Shown here: positions 25,127 through 32,128 of the stretch, one piece after another
How positions within the stretch are numbered: position 1 is the stretch's first letter
Layout of the letters: each line of letters starts with the position of its first letter
IMG/VR virus record: IMGVR_UViG_3300007640_000119
Span: 1 to 33,655 of that record
Direction: 5' to 3' (one strand)
From: a virus
DNA length: 33,655 bases
The notes under the pieces: generated by a model
Told to the model about the DNA's origin: nothing
Seen by the model: only the letters and a program-made list of their open reading frames with translations
The model's database searches: none
Made by a program: the position numbers and the translations under genes

Positions 25127-25139
25127 TAACCTACTTACC
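25127..25139 (+). promoter_or_regulatory. Leader motif copy 2 (TAACCTACTTACC)
   Basis: Upstream of the recT start with a 10-nt spacer to the ATG at 25150. It also forms an inverted repeat GGTAA/TTACC (25125-25139). No Shine-Dalgarno site follows. Confidence 0.55.
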
Positions 25140-25149
25140 AATAAGACAA

Positions 25150-26142
25150 ATGAGCAGAAAAGACACCAAAGTCAAGGCTCTCGTGGAGTGGGTCCGATCG
25201 GACGCCGCCCATGAAGAGATCGCAAAGGCCCTTCCGGGTCTTATCGTAGGAGAAGAAAACCGGCTCGGATGGGTCCAGAGACTGGAGCGGACATTCGTAA
25301 CCGCTTTGGAGAAAAACCCCAAGCTGAAGGAATGCTCCAAGCACTCGATCGCCACATGCGTTCTTGAGCTTGCGGAGTTTGGCCTGATGCCGAACGGTCG
25401 TGACGCCCACCTAATCCCTCGGAACATCAAGCAGCCCGATGGAAACTGGAGGCTGGAATGCACCCTGATCGTCGACTACAAGGGATTCGTCACAATCCTG
25501 CACGACTACTGTGGGGCTGAGATCGTCGACGGCGCCGTGGTCTACGACGGTGATGAGTTCGACTATCAGCGCGGTGGAAACGAGGACGGGAGCGACCGCC
25601 TGGTCCATCGACCAACTTTCCCGAGGACGTCCAAGACACCGATCGCGGTCTACACCCGCGTGAAGTTCAAGGGGCATCCAATCCAGATCCACGCGATGGA
25701 TATCGAGGAGGTGGAATCGAAGCGGAGAAGGTCCAAGGACTTCAACGGGAAATTCAATCCCAACCAGACTGATCCCGATGACATGCGGAAGAGGACCTGC
25801 CTGAAGAACATGATGAAGTGGCTTCCTCGAACCGATGAGTTCACCCGGTTGATCGATCTCGATAACGGCCACAATCCGATCGAACCCGATGAAGAGCAGT
25901 TGGCGCTCTCCAGTGAGATCCCCGTCGAGGAGACTAAGGTGGAGGTGTTGGAAAATGGCGGGGAACTTGTCGAGAGGATCGAGGGGATGCTGGCCGACAG
26001 CCAGCTCACCGATCCTGATCTCGATGAGATCCTACGGGCCCACAAGCTCCTGAAGCCAAACCAGAGTTGGAGATCGCTCGCCGGACCAACGCTGTCTTCG
26101 ATCATCGATCGCTTCGATGAACTCACCGCCGTGACATGGTAA
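25150..26142 (+). CDS. recT: RecT-family single-strand annealing protein
   Basis: 330 residues, normal for RecT/Redβ-type annealing proteins. Hallmarks are KHSIATCVLELAEFGLMPNG (the Gly-containing core), the HLIPR strand, LIVDYKGFVTI, and the basic region KRRRSKDFNGK before MRKRTCLKNMMKWLP. The protein would anneal complementary DNA strands with the nuclease encoded two genes downstream. The C-terminal ~90 residues are acidic and helical, more variable. The stop overlaps the next small ORF by 7 nt. It starts after a hairpin and the leader motif, so it leads its own transcript. Confidence 0.88.
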   Translation: MSRKDTKVKALVEWVRSDAAHEEIAKALPGLIVGEENRLGWVQRLERTFVTALEKNPKLKECSKHSIATCVLELAEFGLMPNGRDAHLIPRNIKQPDGNWRLECTLIVDYKGFVTILHDYCGAEIVDGAVVYDGDEFDYQRGGNEDGSDRLVHRPTFPRTSKTPIAVYTRVKFKGHPIQIHAMDIEEVESKRRRSKDFNGKFNPNQTDPDDMRKRTCLKNMMKWLPRTDEFTRLIDLDNGHNPIEPDEEQLALSSEIPVEETKVEVLENGGELVERIEGMLADSQLTDPDLDEILRAHKLLKPNQSWRSLAGPTLSSIIDRFDELTAVTW

Positions 26143-26384
26143 TTGATTCCCTGCCGGAACCCCTTTCCGGCCCCGTGAGAGATGCCATGTGGATCGCCAA
26201 TGCTGGCGGTTTTCGGGACATCGTCGGGGTCGGACTTGGGGGTTCTCTTAATGATCCGGATGACCCGCTGACCGCTTCGGTGGTCGATATTTTCGGGAAC
26301 CGGCTCGCCCTAATCTTGGTCTTTGAGCGCCCTTGTGGGTTTCGAGAAGAGCAAGTTTCACTTCACCACTCTTTAGTAAACTGA
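26136..26384 (+). CDS. Small hypothetical protein between recT and exonuclease
   Basis: 82 residues, acidic and hydrophobic with Gly turns (MVIDSLPEPLSGPVRDAMW). It overlaps recT by 7 nt and shares TGATG with the next gene, so it is likely translated. It has no recognised domain and may be a modulator of the recombination pair, by position only. Confidence 0.58.
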   Translation: MVIDSLPEPLSGPVRDAMWIANAGGFRDIVGVGLGGSLNDPDDPLTASVVDIFGNRLALILVFERPCGFREEQVSLHHSLVN

Positions 26385-27331
26385 TGATATTCAATCCAAA
26401 AAATCCAGTCAATCAGGTCTGTGACGACCTGTCCTTCGAGGCTTACGCGATGTCGCAAGGTCTCAATAACACCCGAATGAAAGCCGCCCAGAGGTCGCTG
26501 TGGCGGTTCAAAAAGATTCTCGACAACCCTACCCGAGATCGACTCGACACTGAGGCCCTTTTGCAGGGGCGGCAGTTCCACACCCTGCTCCTTGAGCCAG
26601 ACCTTTTCTACAGCCGGTATGCCGTGCTGGATGACTCCAAGAAGGCTGAGTTTCTGGCCGAAGAAAAAGCCAGGGTCGAGAAAGAGAATGAGGACCGGCC
26701 ACCATCGAGATCGCTCAAGATTCCGACCGAGTTCAACCGCCGGTTTCCTGCCTACAAGACCTGGTTGGAGGAATCCACAAAGGGCGGGATGGAGATAGTC
26801 GACGCTGATTGGTTCATCGGGATGTCCGAAATGTGCGAAGCCATCAGGGACTATGAGGAGGTCTGGGAAGCCATCGAGGGCAGCCAGACCGAGGTCACGG
26901 TCTTTGGATGCTTCGCCGGAGGCAGAGAGGAGGACCGGTGGCTGATGCAGTTGAAGGCTCGGCTCGACATGCTGGACCTCAATGGGGACTCGGTGATCGA
27001 CCTCAAGACCACCGTCAACGCCGCCGCGGAACCGTTCGCCAACCACATCCAGAAATACGGCTACCACAAGCAGTTGGCCTTCTATGTCGACGTCTGCCGG
27101 TTGGCCGGCCTAGACAAATCCCGAGCGGGAATATTGGCGATCGAGAAGGAATGGCCCTATGAGTGTGCCCTCCACTGGATCCCCTCGGACTGGCTCGAAC
27201 TGGGTCGGCGCGAATACCGGGCCGACCTTTACAAGATCGCCCATGCGTTTCAGGTGGATGAATGGCCAAGAATCGGCGTTGCTGAAATCATGCCGCCGGT
27301 CTGGGTCGAAAAGATGCTGGAACAGATTTGA
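26384..27331 (+). CDS. RecE-like PD-(D/E)XK exonuclease
   Basis: 315 residues from the ATG at 26384, overlapping the preceding stop by one base; a start at 26333 lies inside the previous gene. The N-terminus has GRQFHTLLLEP, where a conserved His lies. The catalytic core at ~190-235 shows LKARLDMLDL, then VIDLKTT (the D...DxK of the fold) and GYHKQLAFYVDV. The C-terminus is a basic, aromatic helix set. Such enzymes resect DNA to give 3' overhangs that RecT coats, so this gene is the partner of the annealing protein upstream. RecE C-terminal-type nucleases are the closest family; lambda Exo is less likely. Confidence 0.83.
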   Translation: MIFNPKNPVNQVCDDLSFEAYAMSQGLNNTRMKAAQRSLWRFKKILDNPTRDRLDTEALLQGRQFHTLLLEPDLFYSRYAVLDDSKKAEFLAEEKARVEKENEDRPPSRSLKIPTEFNRRFPAYKTWLEESTKGGMEIVDADWFIGMSEMCEAIRDYEEVWEAIEGSQTEVTVFGCFAGGREEDRWLMQLKARLDMLDLNGDSVIDLKTTVNAAAEPFANHIQKYGYHKQLAFYVDVCRLAGLDKSRAGILAIEKEWPYECALHWIPSDWLELGRREYRADLYKIAHAFQVDEWPRIGVAEIMPPVWVEKMLEQI

Positions 27332-27348
27332 ACCCAAACCTACCTACC
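27332..27348 (+). promoter_or_regulatory. Leader motif copy 3 (ACCCAAACCTACCTACC)
   Basis: Occupies nearly the whole 18-nt gap between the exonuclease stop and the ATG at 27350. The lack of space argues for a role in translation or a short-leader transcript, with any promoter inside the exonuclease gene. Confidence 0.62.
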
Positions 27349-27349
27349 A

Positions 27350-28321
27350 ATGATAAAATACCGAATCAGCAACTGGGAAGAGACCTTCGAGGTCAGCCAG
27401 TCCAAGCGGTGCGAGGTCATGAAATGGATCGCGTTACCCTACAACCCGTCCTCCTACGGTTTCTGTGCTTTGATGGAGAGACCTGATGGACCTGAGGTCT
27501 ACGGGATCTTCTGCATGCTCGCCCTTGAGGCCAGCCAGTCCAGAACCCGAGGGGAACTTACTCGAGGGTCCAGAGAGACCCCTCACGATGCCAGAACCCT
27601 CTCGGTGAAGCTCCGCGTCAAAGAGGCCAAACTGAAGGCCGCCATCCAAGTCCTTTCGAGTGAGGAGGTTGGTTGGATTGAGGCTGAAGTGATACCCGAA
27701 GAGGAGGATCAGAGTCTGCCCGGTTTTGACTCCGAGCGGACTCCGAGTCGACTCGACACAAGTGCCCCTACAGTACAGGACAGAACAGAACAAGACGGAA
27801 CAGGACAAGACGAGACAGAACAGGATCCGACTTCCAAGGAAGTCGAGGGAGTCATGCCGGCCGGTTGGAAATCGATGTCGCAGGAAAAAGCCAAAAAGGC
27901 TCGGGTGAAGAGCAACACCCCCCTGATGGTTGAACTCGGCTCTCTATTCAACCGCATGGAGTCGACCAAGTGGACGGTCGCGGAAGCGATGGCCCTGTTG
28001 GAGATCCTCCCGATTGAGCCCGAAGAGTATCGGGCGGTCAGGACCTACTACCGGGCTACGATCGACAAGCGGGAGGACTTCCGGCGTCGGGATCTCCTGA
28101 CGCTCTTGAACAACTGGCTTGGGGAGGCTGACCGCGCTTCCAGAAGGGCAAACACAGCCACCGGTGGTGTTGTGAAGAAAGAGAAGGTGGAGCGGCCTAT
28201 GCCTGAGGATTTTGAGGCTTTCCTTGACTACAGCAACCCTTCACTGTTGGATCGGAAGGATGAAGCGTGGCGCCACATGAAAAAGGAATACGACGAATGG
28301 AAGGAGGCCCAAGATGCCTGA
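27350..28321 (+). CDS. Replication initiator / replisome organiser candidate
   Basis: 323 residues. The N-terminal ~115 form a DNA-binding-type domain (WIALPYNPSSYGFCALMERP, GIFCMLALEASQSRTRG and the basic LSVKLRVKEAKLKAAIQ), similar in plan to phage O-type or replisome-organiser proteins. A low-complexity linker at ~126-160 is built of DxTxQ units (EQDGTGQDETEQ). The C-terminal ~150 residues are helical, with many Glu and Lys, and end in EYDEWKEAQDA. Position with SSB, RecT and the exonuclease supports a replication role. The linker DNA carries a repeat array, as in lambda O, where the origin lies in the gene. The initiator call is by pattern, not by a decisive motif. Confidence 0.6.
   Translation: MIKYRISNWEETFEVSQSKRCEVMKWIALPYNPSSYGFCALMERPDGPEVYGIFCMLALEASQSRTRGELTRGSRETPHDARTLSVKLRVKEAKLKAAIQVLSSEEVGWIEAEVIPEEEDQSLPGFDSERTPSRLDTSAPTVQDRTEQDGTGQDETEQDPTSKEVEGVMPAGWKSMSQEKAKKARVKSNTPLMVELGSLFNRMESTKWTVAEAMALLEILPIEPEEYRAVRTYYRATIDKREDFRRRDLLTLLNNWLGEADRASRRANTATGGVVKKEKVERPMPEDFEAFLDYSNPSLLDRKDEAWRHMKKEYDEWKEAQDA
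27728..27824 (+). repeat. Repeat array with palindrome, origin candidate
   Basis: Two direct repeats GACTCCGAG (27728-27736, 27739-27747) are followed by a perfect 12-bp palindrome CGAGTCGACTCG (27744-27755). From ~27774 to 27824 there is a tandem array of 5-nt units with consensus RRACA or AGACG. The array gives a 15-nt (5-codon) protein repeat. Position in the linker of a replication gene is as in lambda-type origins. Confidence 0.55.
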
Positions 28322-28658
28322 TTTGCAAAAACCGAGATCACTAATCCAACTGGTGGCCACATCCGATGCGGAGATGGTCGAAAAAATCAAGACTTGGCTT
28401 TCCCTTCAGGGGTATGGTATCCATGAATTGAAAGAATGGACACCGCCCCGATCATTTTGCGAAAAAATTGGGATCAGCCCATCGACCCTCGCGAGGAAGA
28501 TGAGGGCGTCAAATTGTCCAAGGGTGGAAGTCAAGAGGGGGCCGTCCGGTCGTCTCCTGATGATCCAACCGACCCCAGCATTTGAAAAGTTTTGTAATGC
28601 CAAAGAAGCCGCGACGGATCTACCGAGGGAAGAGGGGGATGAAAACCCTCGACCGTGA
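28314..28658 (+). CDS. Helix-turn-helix protein
   Basis: 114 residues. A helix-turn-helix-like segment is at ~47-68 (SFCEKIGISPSTLARKM), followed by a basic strand (VEVKRGPSGRLLMI). A strong Shine-Dalgarno site (AAGGAGG, 28301-28307) lies 6 nt before the ATG, within the preceding gene, and the start overlaps it by 8 nt. It resembles small DNA-binding proteins that assist replication or act as excisionase-type factors, but no family is certain. Confidence 0.65.
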   Translation: MPDLQKPRSLIQLVATSDAEMVEKIKTWLSLQGYGIHELKEWTPPRSFCEKIGISPSTLARKMRASNCPRVEVKRGPSGRLLMIQPTPAFEKFCNAKEAATDLPREEGDENPRP

Positions 28659-28968
28659 CGTCGTGCTCGTGGACCGTCCCTCCAGGTGGTCCAATCCTTT
28701 TTTCATCCAGAACTACCGATCAATACCCTGGACCACGATTGAGCTTGCAGCCCGTCTTGGTGTCAGGGTTCGGTCGTTCCGGTGCGAAACAAAATCCGAG
28801 GCTGTTGAGAAGTTCGAGAAGGCCTTGCTGGCCGGAGAACTCGAGATCACCCCGCGGTTGATCTGGGAAGAGCTCAGGGGTCTGGACCTTGCTTGCTTTG
28901 ATCGGGACCACCAGCCGTCCCATGCCGACATCCTACTCCGAATAGCCAATGGCCCACGACCGAAATGA
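28597..28968 (+). CDS. DUF4326-family protein
   Basis: 123 residues from the ATG at 28597; an in-frame ATG at 28582 adds five residues. It overlaps the preceding gene by 62 nt, so a start at 28639 (MKTLDRD) is also possible. The pattern RYRG/YRGKRGM, DRPSRWSNPFF, a helix with EAVEKFEKALLAG, then LRGLDLACF and SHADILLRIAN matches DUF4326, which is common in phages and in which a Cys and a His near the end are conserved. Its biochemical role is unknown. It overlaps the SSB gene by 20 nt. Confidence 0.72.
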   Translation: MPKKPRRIYRGKRGMKTLDRDVVLVDRPSRWSNPFFIQNYRSIPWTTIELAARLGVRVRSFRCETKSEAVEKFEKALLAGELEITPRLIWEELRGLDLACFDRDHQPSHADILLRIANGPRPK

Positions 28969-29251
28969 CGTCACGATAACCGGTTACCTGACCGAGAACG
29001 CAATCTTCAAAACCACCCCTTCCGGGCGATCGGTCACTGAGCTCAAGGTGGCGGTGAACCGAGATGAGGAGGAGAACGCCACCTACGTCCCCGTCGACTG
29101 CTGGGACACCATTGGGGAACTTTGCTCCGACTGGCAGAAGGGCCAGCGCGTAGTGGTTTGTGGACGCCTGAAGGGCATCCTTCGAAAGCGACCAGGTGGT
29201 CGCTACCAGAGTTTGATTCTCGTTGCCGAGTGGGTGAACGAGATCACCTAG
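28949..29251 (+). CDS. ssb: Single-stranded DNA-binding protein
   Basis: 100 residues, a compact OB-fold SSB. Features are the VTITGYLTENAIFK strand, TPSGRSVTELKVAVNR with the conserved Arg and Asn, VPVDCWDTIGELC, and the GQRVVVCGRLKG strand. It lacks the long acidic C-terminal tail of bacterial SSBs that recruits host proteins, so it may act without those partners. It would protect replicating and recombining DNA for the RecT-exonuclease pair and the replication gene. Its start lies inside the previous gene, and its end overlaps the convergent minus-strand gene by 4 nt. Confidence 0.86.
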   Translation: MAHDRNDVTITGYLTENAIFKTTPSGRSVTELKVAVNRDEEENATYVPVDCWDTIGELCSDWQKGQRVVVCGRLKGILRKRPGGRYQSLILVAEWVNEIT

Positions 29252-29487
29252 ACGGGAATGATGATCTCGTTCTTCGCCGTATCCTCGCTTGAGGACGGTA
29301 GATCAAAGGAGAGATCGTGGTTCGCCGCGTAGTCGATACCGGTGACACCACCGTCGCCATCAAGCTGGGCGTTGAGGGCGTTCACGTTGGTCTTGATCTC
29401 GCGAACGGCCGCGCAGAGGCGGGAGACAACGTAGGCGAGGTCAGGATTGCCGAGAGAGAAACCGGAGATTTTGGAGTTTGCTGCCAT
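29248..29487 (-). CDS. Small hypothetical protein
   Basis: 79 residues with a helical core (VVSRLCAAVREIKTNVNALN), Gly/Asp-rich middle and hydrophobic end. It converges on SSB with a 4-nt overlap and lies beyond the minus-strand terminator, so it needs its own promoter. A perfect TTGACA lies at 29516-29521 (minus strand), but the -10 region at 17-nt spacing (AGAGAT) is poor. Function unknown. Confidence 0.58.
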   Translation of the reverse strand: MAANSKISGFSLGNPDLAYVVSRLCAAVREIKTNVNALNAQLDGDGGVTGIDYAANHDLSFDLPSSSEDTAKNEIIIPV

Positions 29488-29522
29488 ACTGAATCTCTGA
29501 GTTGTTTCTTGTCGGTGTCAAC

Positions 29523-29556
29523 AAAAAGGGCCGCTCCCCGTCAAGAGAGCGGCCCT
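29523..29556 (-). terminator. Strong intrinsic terminator of the minus-strand block
   Basis: A perfect 10-bp stem (AGGGCCGCTC at 29527-29536 with 29547-29556) with a 10-nt loop, followed on the minus strand by TTTTTG. It closes the unit of minus-strand genes ending at 29574. Confidence 0.85.
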
Positions 29557-29573
29557 GCGTTGGCTGTGGATGG

Positions 29574-30044
29574 TCATTCGAGCGCCATTCCGGAATACTT
29601 GGACCAGAGTTCTGGGAACGCGATCTTGATCCTCCGGAGGTTATCCGGATCAGCCGCCGATGCCGCCATGGAGAGCATTTTCACAAACTTCCCCCCGTAA
29701 CGGGCCATCGCATCAATGACCGCCTGGTCGGAAGCGTCGGTTGGGATCAGGTCGGCATCGAACTTCACTTGTTTTGCCAAATCCCAGGCCTCCTTGACCA
29801 AAATCGACTGGCTGGCGTCCCTGCTGTCAAAGGGCCAGTCGAAACTGTCTAGCGTATCCATCATTGCGACATTCGAGTCGACGAAGTCATGAGAGTGGCA
29901 GATCTCCTTTGTGGCCACCTCGTTCCGGCGATTGATTCGCCGCATCGTGGGCTCCAATGCTTGGGCCCCGTATTCTGACGCGATCAGCCTCCTGAGGTTG
30001 AAGCAGAACACGGCTGCGATTTGTTTTTTGGTCGGTCTATTCAT
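29574..30044 (-). CDS. Conserved phage hypothetical protein
   Basis: 156 residues, last gene of the minus-strand unit. A segment near residues 45-65 (ATKEICHSHDFVDSNVAMMD) is of a kind seen in many phage hypothetical proteins. The rest is helical, with acidic clusters. It is coupled to the HD-domain gene by an ATGA overlap and is followed by a strong terminator. Function unknown; nothing suggests an enzyme. Confidence 0.7.
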   Translation of the reverse strand: MNRPTKKQIAAVFCFNLRRLIASEYGAQALEPTMRRINRRNEVATKEICHSHDFVDSNVAMMDTLDSFDWPFDSRDASQSILVKEAWDLAKQVKFDADLIPTDASDQAVIDAMARYGGKFVKMLSMAASAADPDNLRRIKIAFPELWSKYSGMALE

Positions 30045-30511
30045 ACTTCGTATTCGCTGTTGGCGTTGATCGATTTGGAGATTGCTTCGATGGCTTTGAT
30101 GTAGCGGGACCGGAGAGACCCGGTTGGGAGAGTGGTCAGGTTGTCCATCAGATCGGCCAGCTTGACCGCCCGTGCGATCTTACCGGCAGTGCCGACATCA
30201 CTGACGATCCCGTCGATGTAGGCCTGATAGGTTTCCCCATCCTTTCTGGTCAGGAGATCGACGGCCCCGAGGGTCATGTCACTGAGGGCGGTGACGGCCC
30301 TGAGTTTCTGAATGGTCATCGGGGTGTCCTCAAGGACATCGTGGAGAGCGGCCGCCGGTTTGGCAAATTGCGGGACGCCGTCCACAACCCGAAGGACATG
30401 GGTGTCGAAGTAGGGCTGGCCGATATCACGGCCGATGGCCCTAAGTTGACCCTCGTGCGCTTTGCGAGCGATCTGGAGAGCCTCTTTGAGTTCGAGGATA
30501 TTCGTTTTCAT
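30041..30511 (-). CDS. HD-domain (p)ppGpp hydrolase-like protein (MESH1/SpoT-type)
   Basis: 156 residues, about the size of a stand-alone small alarmone hydrolase. The RSH hydrolase pattern is complete: His38 in YFDTHVLRVV, His57-Asp58 and Glu61-Asp62 in AALHDVLEDTPMT, the helix with VDLLTRKDGETYQAYI, and Lys117/Asp120/Asn124 in VKLADLMDNL. These residues bind Mn and the alarmone. There is no synthetase or TGS domain. The likely role is removing (p)ppGpp to block the host stringent response, though a phosphohydrolase acting on another nucleotide is possible. It overlaps genes on both sides (TGATG and ATGA), so it belongs to the minus-strand operon. Confidence 0.78.
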   Translation of the reverse strand: MKTNILELKEALQIARKAHEGQLRAIGRDIGQPYFDTHVLRVVDGVPQFAKPAAALHDVLEDTPMTIQKLRAVTALSDMTLGAVDLLTRKDGETYQAYIDGIVSDVGTAGKIARAVKLADLMDNLTTLPTGSLRSRYIKAIEAISKSINANSEYEV

Positions 30512-31059
30512 CAGGATACCTTTGCGAGATCTTCGAGTTCGACGCCCATCTTTGCCAGCATCTGGCGGAACTTCAGGGGGCCTGTCGCTGCCACCCTCTC
30601 ATTTCGCGACTCGACCACTGGGCCGTGGCGCTCTTCGAGTCTGGCGCGGTTCTCGGGAGTCCACTTGAACCTGAAGACATGCCAATCGTCCTCACCGTAC
30701 TTATGGTCGGCAAACCGGACCCATGACTTGGAAGCCACATCGCGCTTGCTCTTTTGGCGGTTGGCGGTTTCACCGGCCAGCTCCTGAAGGAACCAGTCAA
30801 GGTCAGGCTGGAGGCCGTCGTCAAAAAACTCCGACTTGGCTGTGGGTGCTTTTGCCAGATTGTCGATCAGAACCCCCAGAAGGGCACCGTCGTCATTTTT
30901 GTAGTGGTGGTATGAGACAGAGTCACCGTGTCCACGGTTGGAGAGGTGGGCGGCAGGTTTGCCGTCGATGTAGAGGCGGCCGGTGAAGGCCAGAGTTTCC
31001 TCCGAGAGCGTGAGGGCTGGCTTGAAGGATTTGATTTCGATGGTGGGATTGTAGTTCAT
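30511..31059 (-). CDS. Hypothetical protein, early minus-strand gene
   Basis: 182 residues, no recognised family. The N-terminus has beta strands (LAFTGRLYIDGKPAAHLSN), a Gly/His-rich turn (HGDSVSYHHYK), then a long helical region. It is preceded by the leader motif and CCCAAA repeats, so it probably leads the unit that continues through the HD-domain gene. Its stop overlaps the HD gene by one base (TGATG). Confidence 0.65.
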   Translation of the reverse strand: MNYNPTIEIKSFKPALTLSEETLAFTGRLYIDGKPAAHLSNRGHGDSVSYHHYKNDDGALLGVLIDNLAKAPTAKSEFFDDGLQPDLDWFLQELAGETANRQKSKRDVASKSWVRFADHKYGEDDWHVFRFKWTPENRARLEERHGPVVESRNERVAATGPLKFRQMLAKMGVELEDLAKVS

Positions 31060-31060
31060 A

Positions 31061-31073
31061 GGTCAGTAGGTTG
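31061..31073 (-). promoter_or_regulatory. Leader motif copy 4 (minus strand CAACCTACTGACC)
   Basis: Lies 1 nt upstream of the ATG at 31059 on the minus strand and is fused to the CCCAAA repeat. No Shine-Dalgarno site is present. Confidence 0.6.
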
Positions 31074-31092
31074 GGTTTGGGTTTGGGTTTGG
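31074..31092 (-). repeat. CCCAAA tandem repeat upstream of the leader motif
   Basis: On the minus strand CCAAACCCAAACCCAAACC precedes the leader motif: about three copies of a C3A3 unit. The unit is contained in the leader motif form ACCCAAACCTACC at 27332, suggesting expansion of its 5' part by slippage. Confidence 0.6.
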
Positions 31093-31096
31093 ACTC

Positions 31097-31354
31097 TTAG
31101 TCGAGATTGAAATAAAGAGAACGGAGTTCGATTCCGGAACCGGATTCGTTGACCTCCGATCTGATGTCCTCCGCGATCTGGCCAAGATTCTCGCGGCCAT
31201 CGGTCATGAGGATGATGCGCTTGGTCCAGCGGACTTTGCCTTCCGGACGAAAGATCGCCCAGAAGTAGGCGTAGCCAAAATCGTGAGCTTTCTGTTTGCG
31301 CATGGCGCGTTCCGCGATGTAGCGGAGTTTGATATGGGCTTGGTCAAATGTCAT
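31097..31354 (-). CDS. Small basic hypothetical protein
   Basis: 85 residues, basic and aromatic (AMRKQKAHDFGYAYFWAIFR), then an acidic, helical C-terminus. The start overlaps the preceding minus-strand gene by ATGA, so it is co-translated. No family is recognised. Confidence 0.62.
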   Translation of the reverse strand: MTFDQAHIKLRYIAERAMRKQKAHDFGYAYFWAIFRPEGKVRWTKRIILMTDGRENLGQIAEDIRSEVNESGSGIELRSLYFNLD

Positions 31355-31644
31355 ACTTCAGATTCGATTGAAATTAGGTTGTTGGTGTGGCGGTCAAATT
31401 CGACCGTCACCATGATTGGGTTTTCGTAGCGATCCCAGCCGTGCTGAAAGGTCAGGCTCGCGGCAGCATGCTCGTGGCAGTCCGAACAGAAGTCGGTCTC
31501 GAACATGAAGGGAGCCCCGCAGCAGTTGGTCACGGCCGACTCGCTGTCCTCGATGACCGCGTCTTTGGCGGCGTCGAGTAGAGGATCACCGTCACAGGGT
31601 CCGGCGGTCGGGTCGTTGTATTGAAGGTGGCTTGGGATGTGCAT
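31351..31644 (-). CDS. Small zinc-ribbon-like protein
   Basis: 97 residues from the ATG at 31644; an in-frame ATG at 31686 is rejected because the leader motif lies directly upstream of 31644. A CC...CxxC cluster (NCCGAPFMFETDFCSDCHEH) resembles a small zinc ribbon common in phage accessory proteins. The rest is acidic and Thr/Asn-rich. It is coupled to the next gene by ATGA. A protein- or nucleic-acid-binding adaptor is plausible. Confidence 0.68.
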   Translation of the reverse strand: MHIPSHLQYNDPTAGPCDGDPLLDAAKDAVIEDSESAVTNCCGAPFMFETDFCSDCHEHAAASLTFQHGWDRYENPIMVTVEFDRHTNNLISIESEV

Positions 31645-31654
31645 GGTAGGTAGG
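31645..31654 (-). promoter_or_regulatory. Leader motif copy 5 (minus strand CCTACCTACC)
   Basis: Abuts the ATG at 31644 on the minus strand, with no other ribosome-binding signal. It decides the start of this gene over the ATG at 31686. Confidence 0.62.
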
Positions 31655-31662
31655 AAAGTGGT

Positions 31663-31690
31663 GGGGGTGCCCCCGTGGCGAGGCACCCCC
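31663..31690 (-). terminator. Hairpin after the 31699-32001 gene
   Basis: A 9-bp stem (GGGGGTGCC, 31663-31671, with 31682-31690) and a 10-nt loop. On the minus strand it falls between the stop at 31699 and the leader motif of the next gene. No T-run follows, so termination may be partial. Confidence 0.55.
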
Positions 31691-31698
31691 TGTGCGGG

Positions 31699-32001
31699 TT
31701 AGGCGGTCAGGCCGTTTTCCCCGATCACGACAGGCTCCCGAGTGGAGCGCTTGCGAACCACGACGCGGTCGTGGGCGGGACGAACGTGGGCGGGAACCGC
31801 GACTTCGTCACGGTGATCGACCACAACTTCCTGCCCTTCGGCAGGGAGAGTCACGATGCCGCCGGAACCAAGCAGCCCCTTGAGGGTTGCCTGTTGGCGT
31901 TTGATCTTGGACTCAAGCTCGCGCTGGGCAGCTTTGAGTTCAAGCAGACGACGGGCACGGGCCCGAATGGATTGGATCTCTGAACGAGTGAGGTTGGACA
32001 T
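31699..32001 (-). CDS. Small coiled-coil hypothetical protein
   Basis: 100 residues. The first ~45 are helical and charged (RARRLLELKAAQRELESKIK), followed by a Gly turn and a beta-rich basic end (VVVDHRDEVAVPAHVRP). The start has the leader motif upstream, and the 3' end has its own hairpin, so it seems to be a single-gene transcript. No family is recognised; a DNA- or RNA-associated regulator is possible. Confidence 0.62.
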   Translation of the reverse strand: MSNLTRSEIQSIRARARRLLELKAAQRELESKIKRQQATLKGLLGSGGIVTLPAEGQEVVVDHRDEVAVPAHVRPAHDRVVVRKRSTREPVVIGENGLTA

Positions 32002-32022
32002 GGTTGGTAGTAGGTTGGGTTG
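32002..32022 (-). promoter_or_regulatory. Leader motif copy 6 (minus strand CAACCTACTACCAACC)
   Basis: Abuts the ATG at 32001 on the minus strand, with the extended 5' part ACCCAACC present. Same position relative to the start as copies 1, 3, 4 and 5. Confidence 0.62.
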
Positions 32023-32128
32023 AAGCGGTGTTCGCTTAACTGTGGATATTAAAACACAAAAATGCGAACCCGTCTACACCAAATGATGATTTTTTTCGAT
32101 TTTTTTCAGAACTGATCCACACTTCTCT
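32023..32128. promoter_or_regulatory. Divergent region with inverted repeat and T-tracts
   Basis: The gap between the minus-strand gene at 32001 and the plus-strand GTG at 32129. It holds a 6-bp inverted repeat GTTCGC/GCGAAC flanking an AT-rich centre (about 32030-32068), a possible operator, and a duplicated ATTTTTTTC tract (about 32089-32107). I could not fit a convincing -35/-10 pair. Confidence 0.4.

Noticed and set aside
26363-27067. 234-residue minus-strand ORF
   Set aside because: Antisense to the exonuclease gene, whose catalytic motifs are clear.
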